A stretch of 64,000 nt of DNA from Hyalella azteca. Its lineage: Eukaryota > Arthropoda > Malacostraca > Amphipoda > Hyalellidae. A model generated the notes under the pieces. It did no database searches. It saw nothing but the letters and a program-made list of their open reading frames with translations, and was not told the DNA's origin. The stretch is taken from contig NW_025940784.1 in NCBI RefSeq assembly GCF_000764305.2, positions 588,510 through 652,509 on the forward strand, written 5' to 3'. The translations under genes were made by a program, and so were the position numbers. Below, in pieces: positions 34,931-46,041 of the stretch; positions within the stretch are counted from its first letter, which is position 1, and each line of letters starts with the position of its first letter.

Positions 34931-37530
34931 AATGGGAGATCATTAACTTTTATTCTTTTGATGTTGACTTCTCGCAGTGACACATCGACAGTCACGGTAA
35001 AGTATCTCTAGAAAATACGAAAATAATTTTGTTATTGTATTTTTTCTGTCAAGTGGTATTGAAACGCATGTTATAAGACCCGCATGATCGATTTTTTACC
35101 TTTTTATTTTACGCTCTGCGTTTTTTGAGAAACAAAATAGTTTGCTTTTAAAATTAGGTATATTAAATGAATGCTATATTGCTGAAAAATTCGATCTGCT
35201 CATGTCAAAAGAGAATCTAGTTCAGAGTGTGTAGCAGTGAGCTACTAATGATTGCTCACTAGGTTAATGCTAGTAACCTGTTGCCCGCAGTGTGAATGCT
35301 AATGATTTACGACAGCAACCCAAACTGTGCAGAAAGCCTAACAAAATTTTATTCATCTCGCTTAATTTTTGTAAAATTAACGTTTTTTTACTCTTCTTAA
35401 AAAATTTGACTGTGACAGGAATGACATTGAGGCGGTCATAAAGTTTGGTTGTATTAAGATTGTATAATCAAAACTTCTTTGTAAAATCTACTTTTGGAAA
35501 GCACGAAAGTTTCAGTTGTGCCAAATTTTCATGATATTTCATGATATTTATTTTTATTTTTTTCATGATATTTATTTCAAACATGATAAAATCTTTCCAT
35601 CTTTCATCGTTTTTAAGATTGCCCGAATGACATTTTTATTCAATTTAAACGAATATCACGAATATGACGTAACATCCGAAGTGTATCGCATCTCGTAAAG
35701 AATTAACGCAATTACCATCTACATTTATTTATCCTTTCAATCCAGTCTGGCTAAGACTATTGACGGAGACAGATGTCACCTTGCGGCTGAAATGTGTAGA
35801 AAATATAACTCAGTACTCACTGCAGTGAGTGACAAAGAGCGCATTTTCTCGTCGACGAAAACTTGAGGTCACGGACGGACGGACAGACGGACGGACGGAC
35901 AGACAGACAGACGGACATGGCGAGTACAATAGTGCATTTTTTCCATAAATGAGAAAATGCGCTAAAAAATGCTAATGGTTACGTAGAGGGCGTGGTCGGC
36001 AGGACACGCTGCCAGTCAAGTCTTGGGTTGCATCTCGCTCGTTTATACGCAAAAAACAGCTCGGTGGTAAAACGCATGACGTCTCGGCAAATTGAAATGA
36101 AAGTGGTGGAAGTTCTTCAGTTTTGTCAGCGAAATATCACTAAACCCATCCTTCCATCCCATTTTTGGCCTTGGTCATCCGTTCATCCTAACGTGGCAAT
36201 AATGACTCCTTCTAACGGTGTGACTAATCTCAGACGTTATGAATAATCTCAGATCTGAAATAAATCCCACGTATTGATGCCAATTATACTTCTACAGTCC
36301 TGGGTATCTTCACTCACTAAGCACCTAGGTAATTTCTTATCTTTGCAACTGCAACTTTCTTATCAAATGCAACTTTCTTATCTTTTTGATTCATGCTCGT
36401 CCATCTCATCCGTTATGGTTCGGGCATTGAAGATGCGGGCAGTGATGTGCGCTGTTATCCTACGTAGATGCTCCCACTTGCAGTTTCGATTGCTTTGAAA
36501 GCATCAGTAATGCTATTCACTTTGAGTGTTTTACATTGAAATCTACGGTAAATACTCACAACATTGAACTATCTTATCATGCTAAGTTTCAGGTGTTTTG
36601 GGTTAGCCATCCACTTTTGGCCCCGTAATAAACTAAAGTATTTGGTAAAAGTGACTATCTATTTTCAATTAGCAGTTCCGGAGTCCTTCAATTATCGATA
36701 AACCGTTCAGTAAACCCATTTACTATCGCAAAGAAAGCATATACGATAATAACAAGAAACTAATCTAAAACCCCCCAAAATCTGTGTTTTTTTAGTAAAA
36801 CTTTATCAATAAAAAGCCGCGCTAAACTAACCTACAACGTTTCGGAGACTTTTTCTAGTGTGAGGTCACGTTTCACTAGATGCTTAAATGAAGACAATTT
36901 AAGAAATAGCGGAACTTAAAACCGATATGAAAATAAAATTACAAAAGATCAAATATCTCAAGCTGAAATAAAATAAATCCAATTATTGCCTGGTTTCCAC
37001 TGAGAAGGAAGTTTATTTAACTTGTGACTATAGTGCATTTGATGGAATTAACGCTCTACCTTTCAATATACAGCAATTCTAAAATTCTAGAAATGTACTT
37101 AATTCGTGACCCTGCTGTGTAAATAGTTTTGTATAATTTTCTTTGCCAAAAATGGACAGGTGAGGTTAATTGGTGTAATTATTAATTTAAATAAAGATTA
37201 GTATTTTTATCAGAAACCTAATATCGATGAACTGAATAGACGAAAATGCATAAGGTATTTCCTAGTAAAATTTTGAGTGCATACAGTAGTATCCAGGAGT
37301 ACTTCTAACAAAATATTTTCTCAATGAAAAAAGTATACAATTATACCAATTATTCGAGTTATTTCTTAGGTAAATAAAAAATATCAAGCGGGCAGTTCAG
37401 GAGATACGAAGGAGACAAGTTATCAAGAGGCGATGAATGTACAAAACCCATAATAAAGTAACTTTGTTTACGTACTTATTTTTTATTATAATCGAACAAA
37501 TATAAGGGAAGTATGATTTGATTAGAATCG
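34931..37530. other. Intergenic region with one R3 copy
   Basis: Apart from the R3 repeat at 35800-35963 nothing was recognised. Short open frames near 35992-36246 and 36274-36498 lack any domain, splice signal or start context that would support them. Confidence 0.45.
35800..35963 (+). repeat. Dispersed repeat family R3, copy 3 (intergenic)
   Basis: It matches 14862-15008 from AATATAACTCAGTACTCACT through GAGAAAATGCGCT. The GGAC/AGAC centre is expanded here (about 50 bp of GGACGGAC/CAGACAGA), which accounts for its greater length. Confidence 0.8.
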
Positions 37531-37534
37531 AATT

Positions 37535-37826
37535 TCTTGATGGAATGTATGAAGTCTCTTGATGGAATGTGCGAAGTTTCGGGATGGAATGTATGAAGTC
37601 TCGTGGTGGAATGTATGAAGTCTCGGGATGGAATGTATGAGATCTCGTGATGGAATGTATGAAGTCTCGCGATGGAATGTATGAAGTCTCGTGGTGGAAT
37701 GTATGAGATCTCATGATGTAATGTATGAAGTCTCGTGGTGGAATGTATAAAATTTCATACGGAATGTATGACGTCTAGTGATGGAATGTATGAAGTCTCG
37801 GAATGGAATGTATGAAGTCTCGTGGT
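37535..37826 (+). repeat. ~21-bp tandem array GATGGAATGTATGAAGTCTCG
   Basis: About 13 imperfect units of 19-21 bp run directly into the left end of the palindromic element at 37827. Frames through it on the minus strand give a repetitive His/Ser/Ile/Phe peptide with no other support. Confidence 0.85.
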
Positions 37827-38769
37827 GGCAGAGCTGGGCAGCGCTACTTTGAAATGTAGCGGCGCTACCGCTACCGCTACATGCTCTAAATGTAGCGAGC
37901 GCTACCGCTACAGTAAAATGTAGCGCGCTACATTAGCCGCTACAATGGCCAAAATTATTGGAAATCTCTCAATATTTATTGTTCTGCTATTAGGATTTAC
38001 TCATTAACATTTAATGATAATAAAACATTTTCAAAACATATCAATGCAACTTTATTGCAGTTAACCTAACCGAACTAGTATGGGCTAGATACAGTAAATA
38101 AAAGTTAGTTAGCTATTTTTATGTTTTACCTTCCCTACATGGATGTCTACTTTAATCTACTAATCTCAAAAATTATCCACATATACATATGAAAAATCAG
38201 TCTTTTATTTGTATATATAAGTGGATTATTTTTGAGATTGGTAGATTAAAGTAGACATCCATGTAGGGAAGGTGAAACCTAAAAATAACTGTGTAAAAAT
38301 AACTGTAATCAAACTGAAAAATGAAAAAAAAACCTGTAAGTTGTAACTGGTAACAACTTAACAAGTAACAACAAACATGTTGACACTAGTAAGTAGTAAT
38401 AGGCTGAGGTTGACAACATTACACCAAAATCTTTCGTACAGTTTTATTCTGTAATTTATATTATGTATGTATCATGCTGGTTTTTAAATAATATTTAATA
38501 CTATTAAGTAAAATCTAACCGTTAGGTTAGTTGCAATAAAGTTGCATTGATATGTTTTGAAAATCTCAATAGCAGAACAATAAATATTTAGAGATTTCCA
38601 AAAATTTTCCATTGTAGCTGCTAATGTAGCGGCGCTACATTTTACTGTAGCGGTAGCGCTCGCTACAATCTAGTGGGTGTAGCGGTAGCGGTAGCGCCCG
38701 CTACATTTAGAGCAGGTAGCGGTAGCGGTAGCGCCGCTACATTTCAAAGTAGCACTGCCCAGCTCTGCC
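37827..38769. mobile_element. 943-bp palindromic (foldback) element, possibly hAT-derived
   Basis: The ends GGCAGAGCTGGGCAG and CTGCCCAGCTCTGCC are inverted, and the homology continues inward almost to the centre. Both arms carry CTACTTTGAAATGTAGCGGC, GCGGTAGC-rich blocks, a CAATAAATATT block and a CTTTATTGCA block. An inner palindrome (about 38134-38275) repeats GATGTCTACTTTAATCTAC and its complement. No coding frame exists. The CAGAGCTGGGC-type ends resemble hAT termini, but a clean 8-bp target duplication is not visible (CTCGTGGT versus TCTCATAC). Confidence 0.85.
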
Positions 38770-40165
38770 TCTCATACCTATTCGATTCGTACCTGCCTTT
38801 GAATCAATGTTAATGATCCGTGAATAAACAATTCGGGACTCGTCGACTCATAGAACCTGGGTTTAGGCATTCGTTAATTCAAGACTTATCCATCCGCCAC
38901 GGGCTTAATTTACGCTTGGCTATAGTGAGATAAAGATAACATGGATACCATTAGTTAATAATCTAATGAAAGGATCTTACCGCAATGAATTACCAAGACA
39001 CGGCAGATGATGAGATGACAGAAGCATTGCATATATTAAAAAATAGCAGGAATAAACGGTCAAAAGTCATATTTACATCCATAAAACTTTCTTAATTTAC
39101 ATTACCGTTTAAAGTATGTTACCTTTTAATCGCAGCCCATAAATTTCCGTGCGTAACCAACTGTGCGATCATGTTCTTCAAAATGTGTCTCATTTGATCA
39201 TTTTTCAGTGTACTCTACTGAAAGAAGTCTACACGTTGAGCATAGACAGCTAACGTGTCTAAATGGCTTGACGAAACTAAACGATCCAGTCCAAAAATGT
39301 CCGCACCAGTCCAAAAATGTTCGTGCGCCGTTTCCGTCTAATATTGATGAAAACTTTCGCTCGGGCGAAGCCACCTAGACCTAGAGGATGACGGCATTGC
39401 AGGGCACAACCATAAACGCTTGATTTGCAACCAAGTTTTAATTCAATACATATAATAACATTGCTTCTGGCCGAACTATCATCGTTATAATAGTGATTTG
39501 ATTTATAATATGATTTATTTATTCACACACGAGCACACGTTACAATGAAATATATAAGAAACATGAAATAAAATAATGAGGCTTCCAAGTGAATGCCCAT
39601 ATAAGATAAAATAGCTTCACAGGCAACATAATGGGTATAAAACACTATTGTAATGATAATAAGATGACGATGAGAACAAATAAAGTAATGAATTTCTAAT
39701 ATAATCTCACCCATTGATAAAAGCCTGAGTAAAACAGGGTACACCTGAAAACATCTTGCAAAAATACTTAAAACTTGCATGATAATCGAAATCAAACTAA
39801 TACTAGTTAACGATAAAATCGCGTAATTTAATTTTTAAAAACATTTTGGAGCAACCTTGTTTGAACAAATCTGACAATTTATTAAAATATTTGGCATAAT
39901 TAAAAATGGAACCGGTAGTAAGTTAAATCAAACGCCCCGGGTGTTATGGGAATGATGGGGAACAAGAGAGGCGAAAGCAGTGATAATAAGTCGAAAATAT
40001 CGTGCAATAGTGATTAAACGCACGAGCTTATGATATGATATCATAGACGTGCTCCTAGTAAAATAAGTTACGTCATGAATTCTATTCTACTTATACCAAC
40101 TAAAGTCAAGTATTAATATTGGCTGTGCAATGAATGCTTGAACACCGTGCAACACCACGTACAAC
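38770..40165. other. Intergenic, no feature recognised
   Basis: Short open frames at 39163-39378 and 39523-39795 have no recognisable domain. Nothing else was seen. Confidence 0.45.
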
Positions 40166-40176
40166 GTCATGCGACC

Positions 40177-41027
40177 AGGGGCCGGATTATCAAAACATCG
40201 CTTCGTACACGTAGCCACTTACGTGTTGCGTAAGTGCTGTTATGGAGACGTAACTCTAGCGGTGGTATAATCAAAACATTTGCGCGGGGAGCTAGGTAGG
40301 CAAGAATTTGTGCGTAACTTTACGCCTGCTCGGAGATGTCGTAAGCGGAGTTAGGCACAAATTTTAAGCTTGCCAGGCCAGCCAGTTTGTCACTGGCCGT
40401 TTTATACCGTCAAATCACCGGAAGTGCTTAAATGGGTGAAGCGATTGGTAATCATTTAGTTACTAGTGTCTAGACTCTAGTATCATACTAATGTATAGAT
40501 TCTAGTATCATTTCAAGGTAAATCCTCTAATTTTTATTAGAAAAATATTTTTTCTATAGCTAAGGAATTACCTATATTAGTAATGCATCTAACGAATTTT
40601 TTCTCAGTACATGTCGATAGAAAACGAATAATTGGTGGAGATAAGCAATGAAAAGATTATAGATATTAATCTATAATCAAAGGGTATTAATGGGTCGATA
40701 ATATGTAGTACCTAGTCATTAACACTTGTATAGCTACCTTGAAACGGCATTTGTCATTGAACTTTTAGAGTAAAAGCGTCTAGGATTCTTTAAAAAATTA
40801 ACTAACTGGAAACAGAAGCGTGGCATTAGATGGCACATGATGCGAACAAGGGATGTAAGCGAGCTTCTGATTGGCTGATGTGCAACGAGGTTTGATAATA
40901 GCTACTCGGATAAGGCTTGAGTAGGAAATTTTTTATAATGCCTAAATTAGGGTGTACTTACGCAACACGTATCTTCTTGTACGTAAGTATAAAAATGTAC
41001 GAGGTATAAACAGATAATCCGGCCCCT
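40177..41027. mobile_element. 851-bp TIR element with 11-bp target duplications (MULE-like MITE)
   Basis: The perfect 15-bp ends AGGGGCCGGATTATC and GATAATCCGGCCCCT are flanked by GTCATGCGACC (40166-40176) and GTCATGCAACC (41028-41038), an 11-bp duplication with one mismatch. Subterminal blocks around ACGTAAGT and GCGTAAGTGC are inverted as well. Duplications of this length fit Mutator-like elements. There is no transposase, so it is non-autonomous. Related ends occur at 34224 and 46042-47380. Confidence 0.85.
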
Positions 41028-41118
41028 GTCATGCAACCCAGCGATAGCACGCGACCTGCAAGCGGTGATCGTAGATGATGATGGCTTTTAATTTTTAATA
41101 TTAATTTCCAATGCACAC

Positions 41119-41192
41119 GTGCTCCCTCGGTCAAGTCGGCTGAGGCGTCGCGCGGTGTGACGCGATCTCGGGTTCGAATCCTGCTACGGTCG
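41119..41192 (+). repeat. tRNA-like sequence, probably a SINE head
   Basis: It contains an A-box-like GGTCAAGTCGGCTGAGG, a 5-bp hairpin TCGCG...CGCGA in the anticodon-arm position and a B box GGTTCGAATCC. The acceptor strands do not pair, so it is not called a functional tRNA. Confidence 0.45.
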
Positions 41193-42371
41193 AATGGTTC
41201 TCACAGCGGAGGATTAAATGTGAGTAAGTAAAAAGGTAGGGTCACAAATAGTATGTTTATATCAAAGTAATGCAGCAATTTGTAATAAGATGCTCACATA
41301 ATGTAACTGTCTCGATAAAACATGTATTATTAAACCCGGTCATATGTCAACATGATGGGACATATTCAAAGAACTGAATTGTAATGAGCATTGCAAGAAT
41401 TTCAATAATTATTTAATTGTATACACCAATCGATGACATGCATGTTCAGAGTAATTTCCTCATAATATCACTAAGGGTGCGTTCAAAGCCTTAATTGACT
41501 TCATCTTACATATGAATTTTTACAACTTTATTGTTGGATATCTTAATTTGAATTTAAATTTATCTCAAATGCTTAAAAGTATAGAATCTTATTTCTTATA
41601 CGAAATATCTGCCTAGCGCTACATTTGCGACATCATTCGCCTGTCTTTGGAAAAAGTTATGATTTTTTTCAATAAAATTACTTATCAAAATCTGCAATAA
41701 TTTCCGTCGTCAGTGCCTGCAGATTACGCGCTCCGGCTGGCTGAGTGGCGCTTTACGCGCCTTTGCCAATTCATTTTGAGATAAGCCGGGATAGACACTT
41801 GGCGCGCCGTTGGCACGCATCGATTTGTTTGAGTGTACGAGAGTAGAGGCCCGTAAATCGACGCAAATCATTCCAGAAAAAGCGTGGACCAGTGAAACGA
41901 TCGACTTTAAAATCAAATTGCTTTAAAGTGCAAGAAATCGTAAAAATAGACCCATAAACAGCAAGGCTTGAAAAAGTTACCCCGTCAAAAAAAAAATAAG
42001 CTGACCATCGTCAACCAGCGGCGGATGAATGACGTTAGTTTATCAAATTCAAATTTTTGTCGACTTCAGAGTCACGCCAAATTAATTGATAAAGACTGTA
42101 ACAGCCGTGGCAGGGCCGGAGAAAATGCGCTTAATATCAACGCGACTAGGATTGCCCGGCCGGAAGCTCAGCCTAGCAGTTTAAGTCGGACCTACATGAC
42201 AGGGAGGTTTTGAGTTAGCAAGGTGTGCAAAACTACTTTACATGAGTGATAAGTGGACTAAAATGTTAATAATTCACCAGTTCGTCGTTTTTGGGTGCAT
42301 TTCAAGACAGAGTTACGGCTTTTGGATAACATAATGGAAAGATAGTATAATGCATTCAAGTGAACATCCAT
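41193..42371. other. Intergenic, downstream of the C-type lectin gene
   Basis: A more GC-rich stretch at 41720-42210 has open frames on both strands without recognisable domains. Nothing else was identified. Confidence 0.4.
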
Positions 42372-42377
42372 TTTATT
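42372..42377 (-). terminator. Candidate poly(A) signal of the PAN/C-type lectin gene
   Basis: Minus-strand AATAAA about 300 nt after the stop. If used, the whole stop-codon minisatellite lies in the 3' UTR. Confidence 0.45.
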
Positions 42378-42491
42378 CCAGCTAGAACCGCGTCGCCGAA
42401 TCTGCCATCATCACAATTTGTTGTTTTTAATCATCCGGAGATTAAAATCACTAGTTATTGACAACTGAGCCTGCTGTGCACACATCATTCT

Positions 42492-42690
42492 GACTTTACT
42501 GCTGTGCTGACATCATCCGGACATCACTGCAGTGCACACATCATTCTGACATCACTGCAGTGCACACATCATCCGGACATCACTGCACTGCACACATCAT
42601 CCGGGCAACATCCGGACATCACTGCAGTGCACACATCATCCGGACATCACTGCACTGCACACATCATCCGGACATCACTGCAGTGCACAA
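42492..42690 (-). repeat. 28-bp minisatellite derived from the lectin's last codons and stop
   Basis: The lectin reading frame ends GTGCACTGCAGTGA, with TGA at 42675-42677. The same GTGCA(C/G)TGCAGTGATGTCC block recurs downstream with copies at plus positions 42521, 42549, 42577, 42616, 42644 and 42672 (spacing 28 bp, once 39 bp). Each copy carries the stop triplet. The native gene end is the first unit of the array. Confidence 0.9.
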
Positions 42691-45600
42691 ACATAGAATG
42701 AACCAGTATTGCATGGCATGTCCCCAAGGTAGAAGGCACCGTTACTGAACTGAAGAAATGCACAGTCTGAGTTATCGTTGGGCTCGAGCGATCCCCAAAA
42801 TCCCGAACCAGGCAAGCCGGACATGACTTGGCCCGTGCGCCAAGTCCACACGATGTTGTTGCGCTGAAGCCCCACGATGTACCAACCAGTAGAGAAACCC
42901 CCTGTCATGAAAGAGAAGGATTTTATAATGGTTAAGAAGATCTTCAAAATTGAAGTCACCTTCAGATGAATATTTCTATTTGAATGCGAACTATTGGCTA
43001 TATCTCCGGAACACTATTGAAATAGAGCACATAAAATTTCCGTTTCATTTAGGGTGAAGCTGCATTCATACATCCTTAATATTCATACTTTTAACATTAA
43101 AAATATCGCTTACTTGGCCGGAGTGACTTTTCGTATACGTAGGCAGTGAGCTTGAGGAAGTTGTCAGCGTAGAGAGAGACGAGCTGGGAGCCTCCAGGGC
43201 ACGAGGCCTTGGCGACGTCGTACGTCACTCCGTACTCAACCACAAGCACACAACCGACGTCCGCAACCCAGTCGAAGGAGGCCGGACAGGGTGGGGCTGT
43301 GGGGTAAGTTATTATTAACAAGCTGCAGGATAATACACTCATCTATGTTCAGCAGAAAAATATTAAATGGTACAATTTTTTGCAGTGTAGCATTTTGCGC
43401 TATGATTGCGAATTTAATCGAATAGTAGGGGGCATCCATGTCATTGACGGAGCCTGGCTGTAAATTAGACTTTCTGTTAACCTAATCAAAACTACATAAT
43501 TGGGCAGTTGATGTAACTATACTTTCCTACGATCAAATCGACACTCTGCAATCCCATTAAAATGCATTTTAATAATGAAAGTTCCGTTCAAAATTAATGA
43601 TGGCCTATTTATTCGAGATTTAATTATCATCACGCCTATGCAATAGTTTGCATCATAGACTCAAATAAGGGTTTATAATTACTCCGTCATAGATTAATAT
43701 TTACCTGATGTTTTTTTTCGATCTACAATAATCTGTGGTGTTAAATTGTTTAATATTTAACGAGTATTTATGATGCTGAAGCACATCCTACGTTAGCAGG
43801 ATCAGGCTGTACTTATCTGCTACTGTTTTACACGTGTTTTTATGATGCTGAGGTACAACCAACGTCAAAGAGTTTATTAGGAATCCCATCAATATATCAG
43901 AAGTTGAGACAGAACCAGCATCAGTCAGAGTAATCCTCGTCAGCAAACTATCGGCAGACATTTATCTTTTTTGCATACAATAAGATCTATCTTTCTAATT
44001 GTTCGAAGCGCTGCCTTTCATTAGACGGCCATGAATCGATTCAATTAATCACCATTGATCAATCCCTTCATTAAATACAATTCCGTCTCGAATAATGCTC
44101 GCTTTAAGTATCATCATTCATTGGCACCTCAACAAACGTATCAACATTAGCGAAACGTTTGCTATTGACACAGTTGTTGGAGCGCGTATCCAGGATACTT
44201 ATCGTGTCGCGAAATTACCTGGAACTGATATTTGAAGTGGAAGAATTGTAAGACTTTTCAGAAAAGAGAGAGGGCTGTTGGAAAAGGATGTAAACAACTG
44301 TATGTATAAAATATGCAAATGTAACTTTAAATAAGTTAATTAGTCCATGGGAAGGAAGTTCTACTTTGAATGTGAGTTTGATCGAGTCTTTATTAGGAAC
44401 CATTAAGTTAGATTGAAATGATCAAGGGGATTTTGATTCATTGGATTCTCAAATCTGCTGGACTAAAGCAATTCAAAATACTAATTATAGGAAAAAAAAT
44501 TATTTTGTTATTTCACAACGGCAGGTGACTGGGAGTATCTCCCCTTGTGAGATAATCTCCCGTTGCATCTCCCGTTGTCTCCCTCCCGGGAGGTGAATGG
44601 GAGTATTAATTTGAACGGGTATCTCCTCATTAAATATAATTTTTTGCTATTATAATCTATAGTCGAAGTAGAGAGATTTTGTACGACGGGATTAGTGTAT
44701 TTTTACAACACTTCTCTCTAACTTCACTTCTTGTTTGTCTGTTTGTCTGTCTGCTACAAATCTTGTAATCGAAATTTAACACACCTCTACTTATCCTATC
44801 TATCTGAAATTTTGCACGCTTGCGTAAAGTTGGAGACTATGCATGAATCAAATGAAAAAATAAATAATTTTTTTTTTAATTTAAAAAAACTGAAAAAATA
44901 ATTTTGTCAGCTACAAATCTTATAATTGATATTTGACACACTTTTACCTGTCCAATTAAAATGAAATTTTGCACACTTGTGTGAAGTTGGAGGCAATGCA
45001 TGAATCAATTGACAGAATAAATTATTTTGAAAAAAATTTCATGCATTGAAAAAATTGAAAATTTAATTTTTTTAAGACTCTAAAATAAAATTAGAAATTC
45101 ATTTTACATCTGTAACATTGGAAACACTGGATTCTTTAGAAGTGTTGTCTTTAAAAAGTAATTTTTAAACGTATATTATTATACCCTTATTCTCATACCG
45201 CAGGCATAATCTATCCAGAGCAACGCCTGGTTATCCTGCTACGTTGAACATAAATCAAGTTACACGCATAATGTAAGGGCACTTATTATGTCCTTCCTTC
45301 ATCCGAATGAACCCAAAACAAAATTTCGTTAATAGTTTAGCTTCATTCCGCTACTTCCATACAGCGAAACATAGCCAAGGGATACAATAATAAACATGCG
45401 TTCTAATTCTAAATACAGCAAATCACGTGCAATTGAGAGTTCCATATAATAATCATGCAACATTAAGCGTGACGCGGTTGTGGGAAAATGAAATTTCGGA
45501 AGGTAAAGTTCTAAACATAATTATTTCCAGCTTACCGACAGCAATTGAACGGGGAAAAGGTTCGCGAATGTAGCAGTTGTAATCCTTAGAACTCGGATAA

Positions 45601-45884
45601 GTTCGGTTGAACAGGGCCGGATACGTCGAGTTCAGTAGCAGGCACTGCCCGCTGGTGCTGTGCACGCACAGAGTTAGGAAGCCGGTGCCACTTAGCATTG
45701 CCTGCATCGCGCAGTAGATGGCTGTTGCGGCTGAGTAGTTCTTCGATGCCACGCCAAGTTCGAGAAGTTTTTCCACTGTCACAGCTATGGTGGAGTACTT
45801 AACGAAAGTTCCCAGAGTTTCCTCCACCACCGCACATATCACAAACACCAGCAGGGTTGTGATAACCATTCGTATGTTCTCCAT
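42675..45884 (-). CDS. Secreted PAN-like plus C-type lectin protein (complete, 3 exons, 252 aa)
   Basis: Exons are 45536-45884, 43114-43296 and 42675-42901, joined by phase-1 introns. Residues 1-~26 form a signal peptide (hydrophobic VITTLLVFVICAVV). Residues ~30-110 contain four Cys and SGQCLLLNSTYP, which resembles the PAN/apple-type modules found in front of arthropod lectin domains. The C-type lectin domain starts at CPASFDWV and includes YDVAKASC, WYIVGLQ, the sugar-binding EPN motif (residues 217-219, LEPNDNSDCAFL) and the closing YVCALQ. EPN predicts mannose-type specificity. The usual WND calcium motif is replaced by LGD (in YLGDMPC), so calcium or sugar binding may be altered. It is probably secreted to haemolymph or mucus for recognition. 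The first intron carries an R1 repeat. The PAN call is weaker than the lectin call. Confidence 0.85.
44695..45185 (+). repeat. Dispersed repeat family R1, copy 2 (lectin intron)
   Basis: It has the same leader (TAACTTCACTTCTTGTTTGT) and two modules with CTACAAATCTT, CCTGTCCAATTAAAATGAAA-type and GCATGAATCAA cores as the copy at 5440-6350. It also shares the closing block with AGAAGTGTTGTCTTTAAAAA. Confidence 0.75.
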
Positions 45885-46041
45885 TATTACTGCAATTATT
45901 TAATCAAGTAAGTATCTGAATCATATAAGTCTATATAATCATATACAATATATAATCATATAAGTATTGGATAACTCATAAAATTTAAACATAGACTAAG
46001 GGTCTTACAAAATGCACATTTAGCGAATTTCTTCGCGAACT

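Noticed and set aside
41119..41192. Functional tRNA gene
   Set aside because: B box and anticodon-like hairpin are present, but the acceptor strands do not pair and the T stem is weak; a SINE head is more likely.
42492..42748. Plus-strand frames with repeated HTSSGHHC peptides
   Set aside because: They translate the lectin stop-codon minisatellite antisense to the gene.
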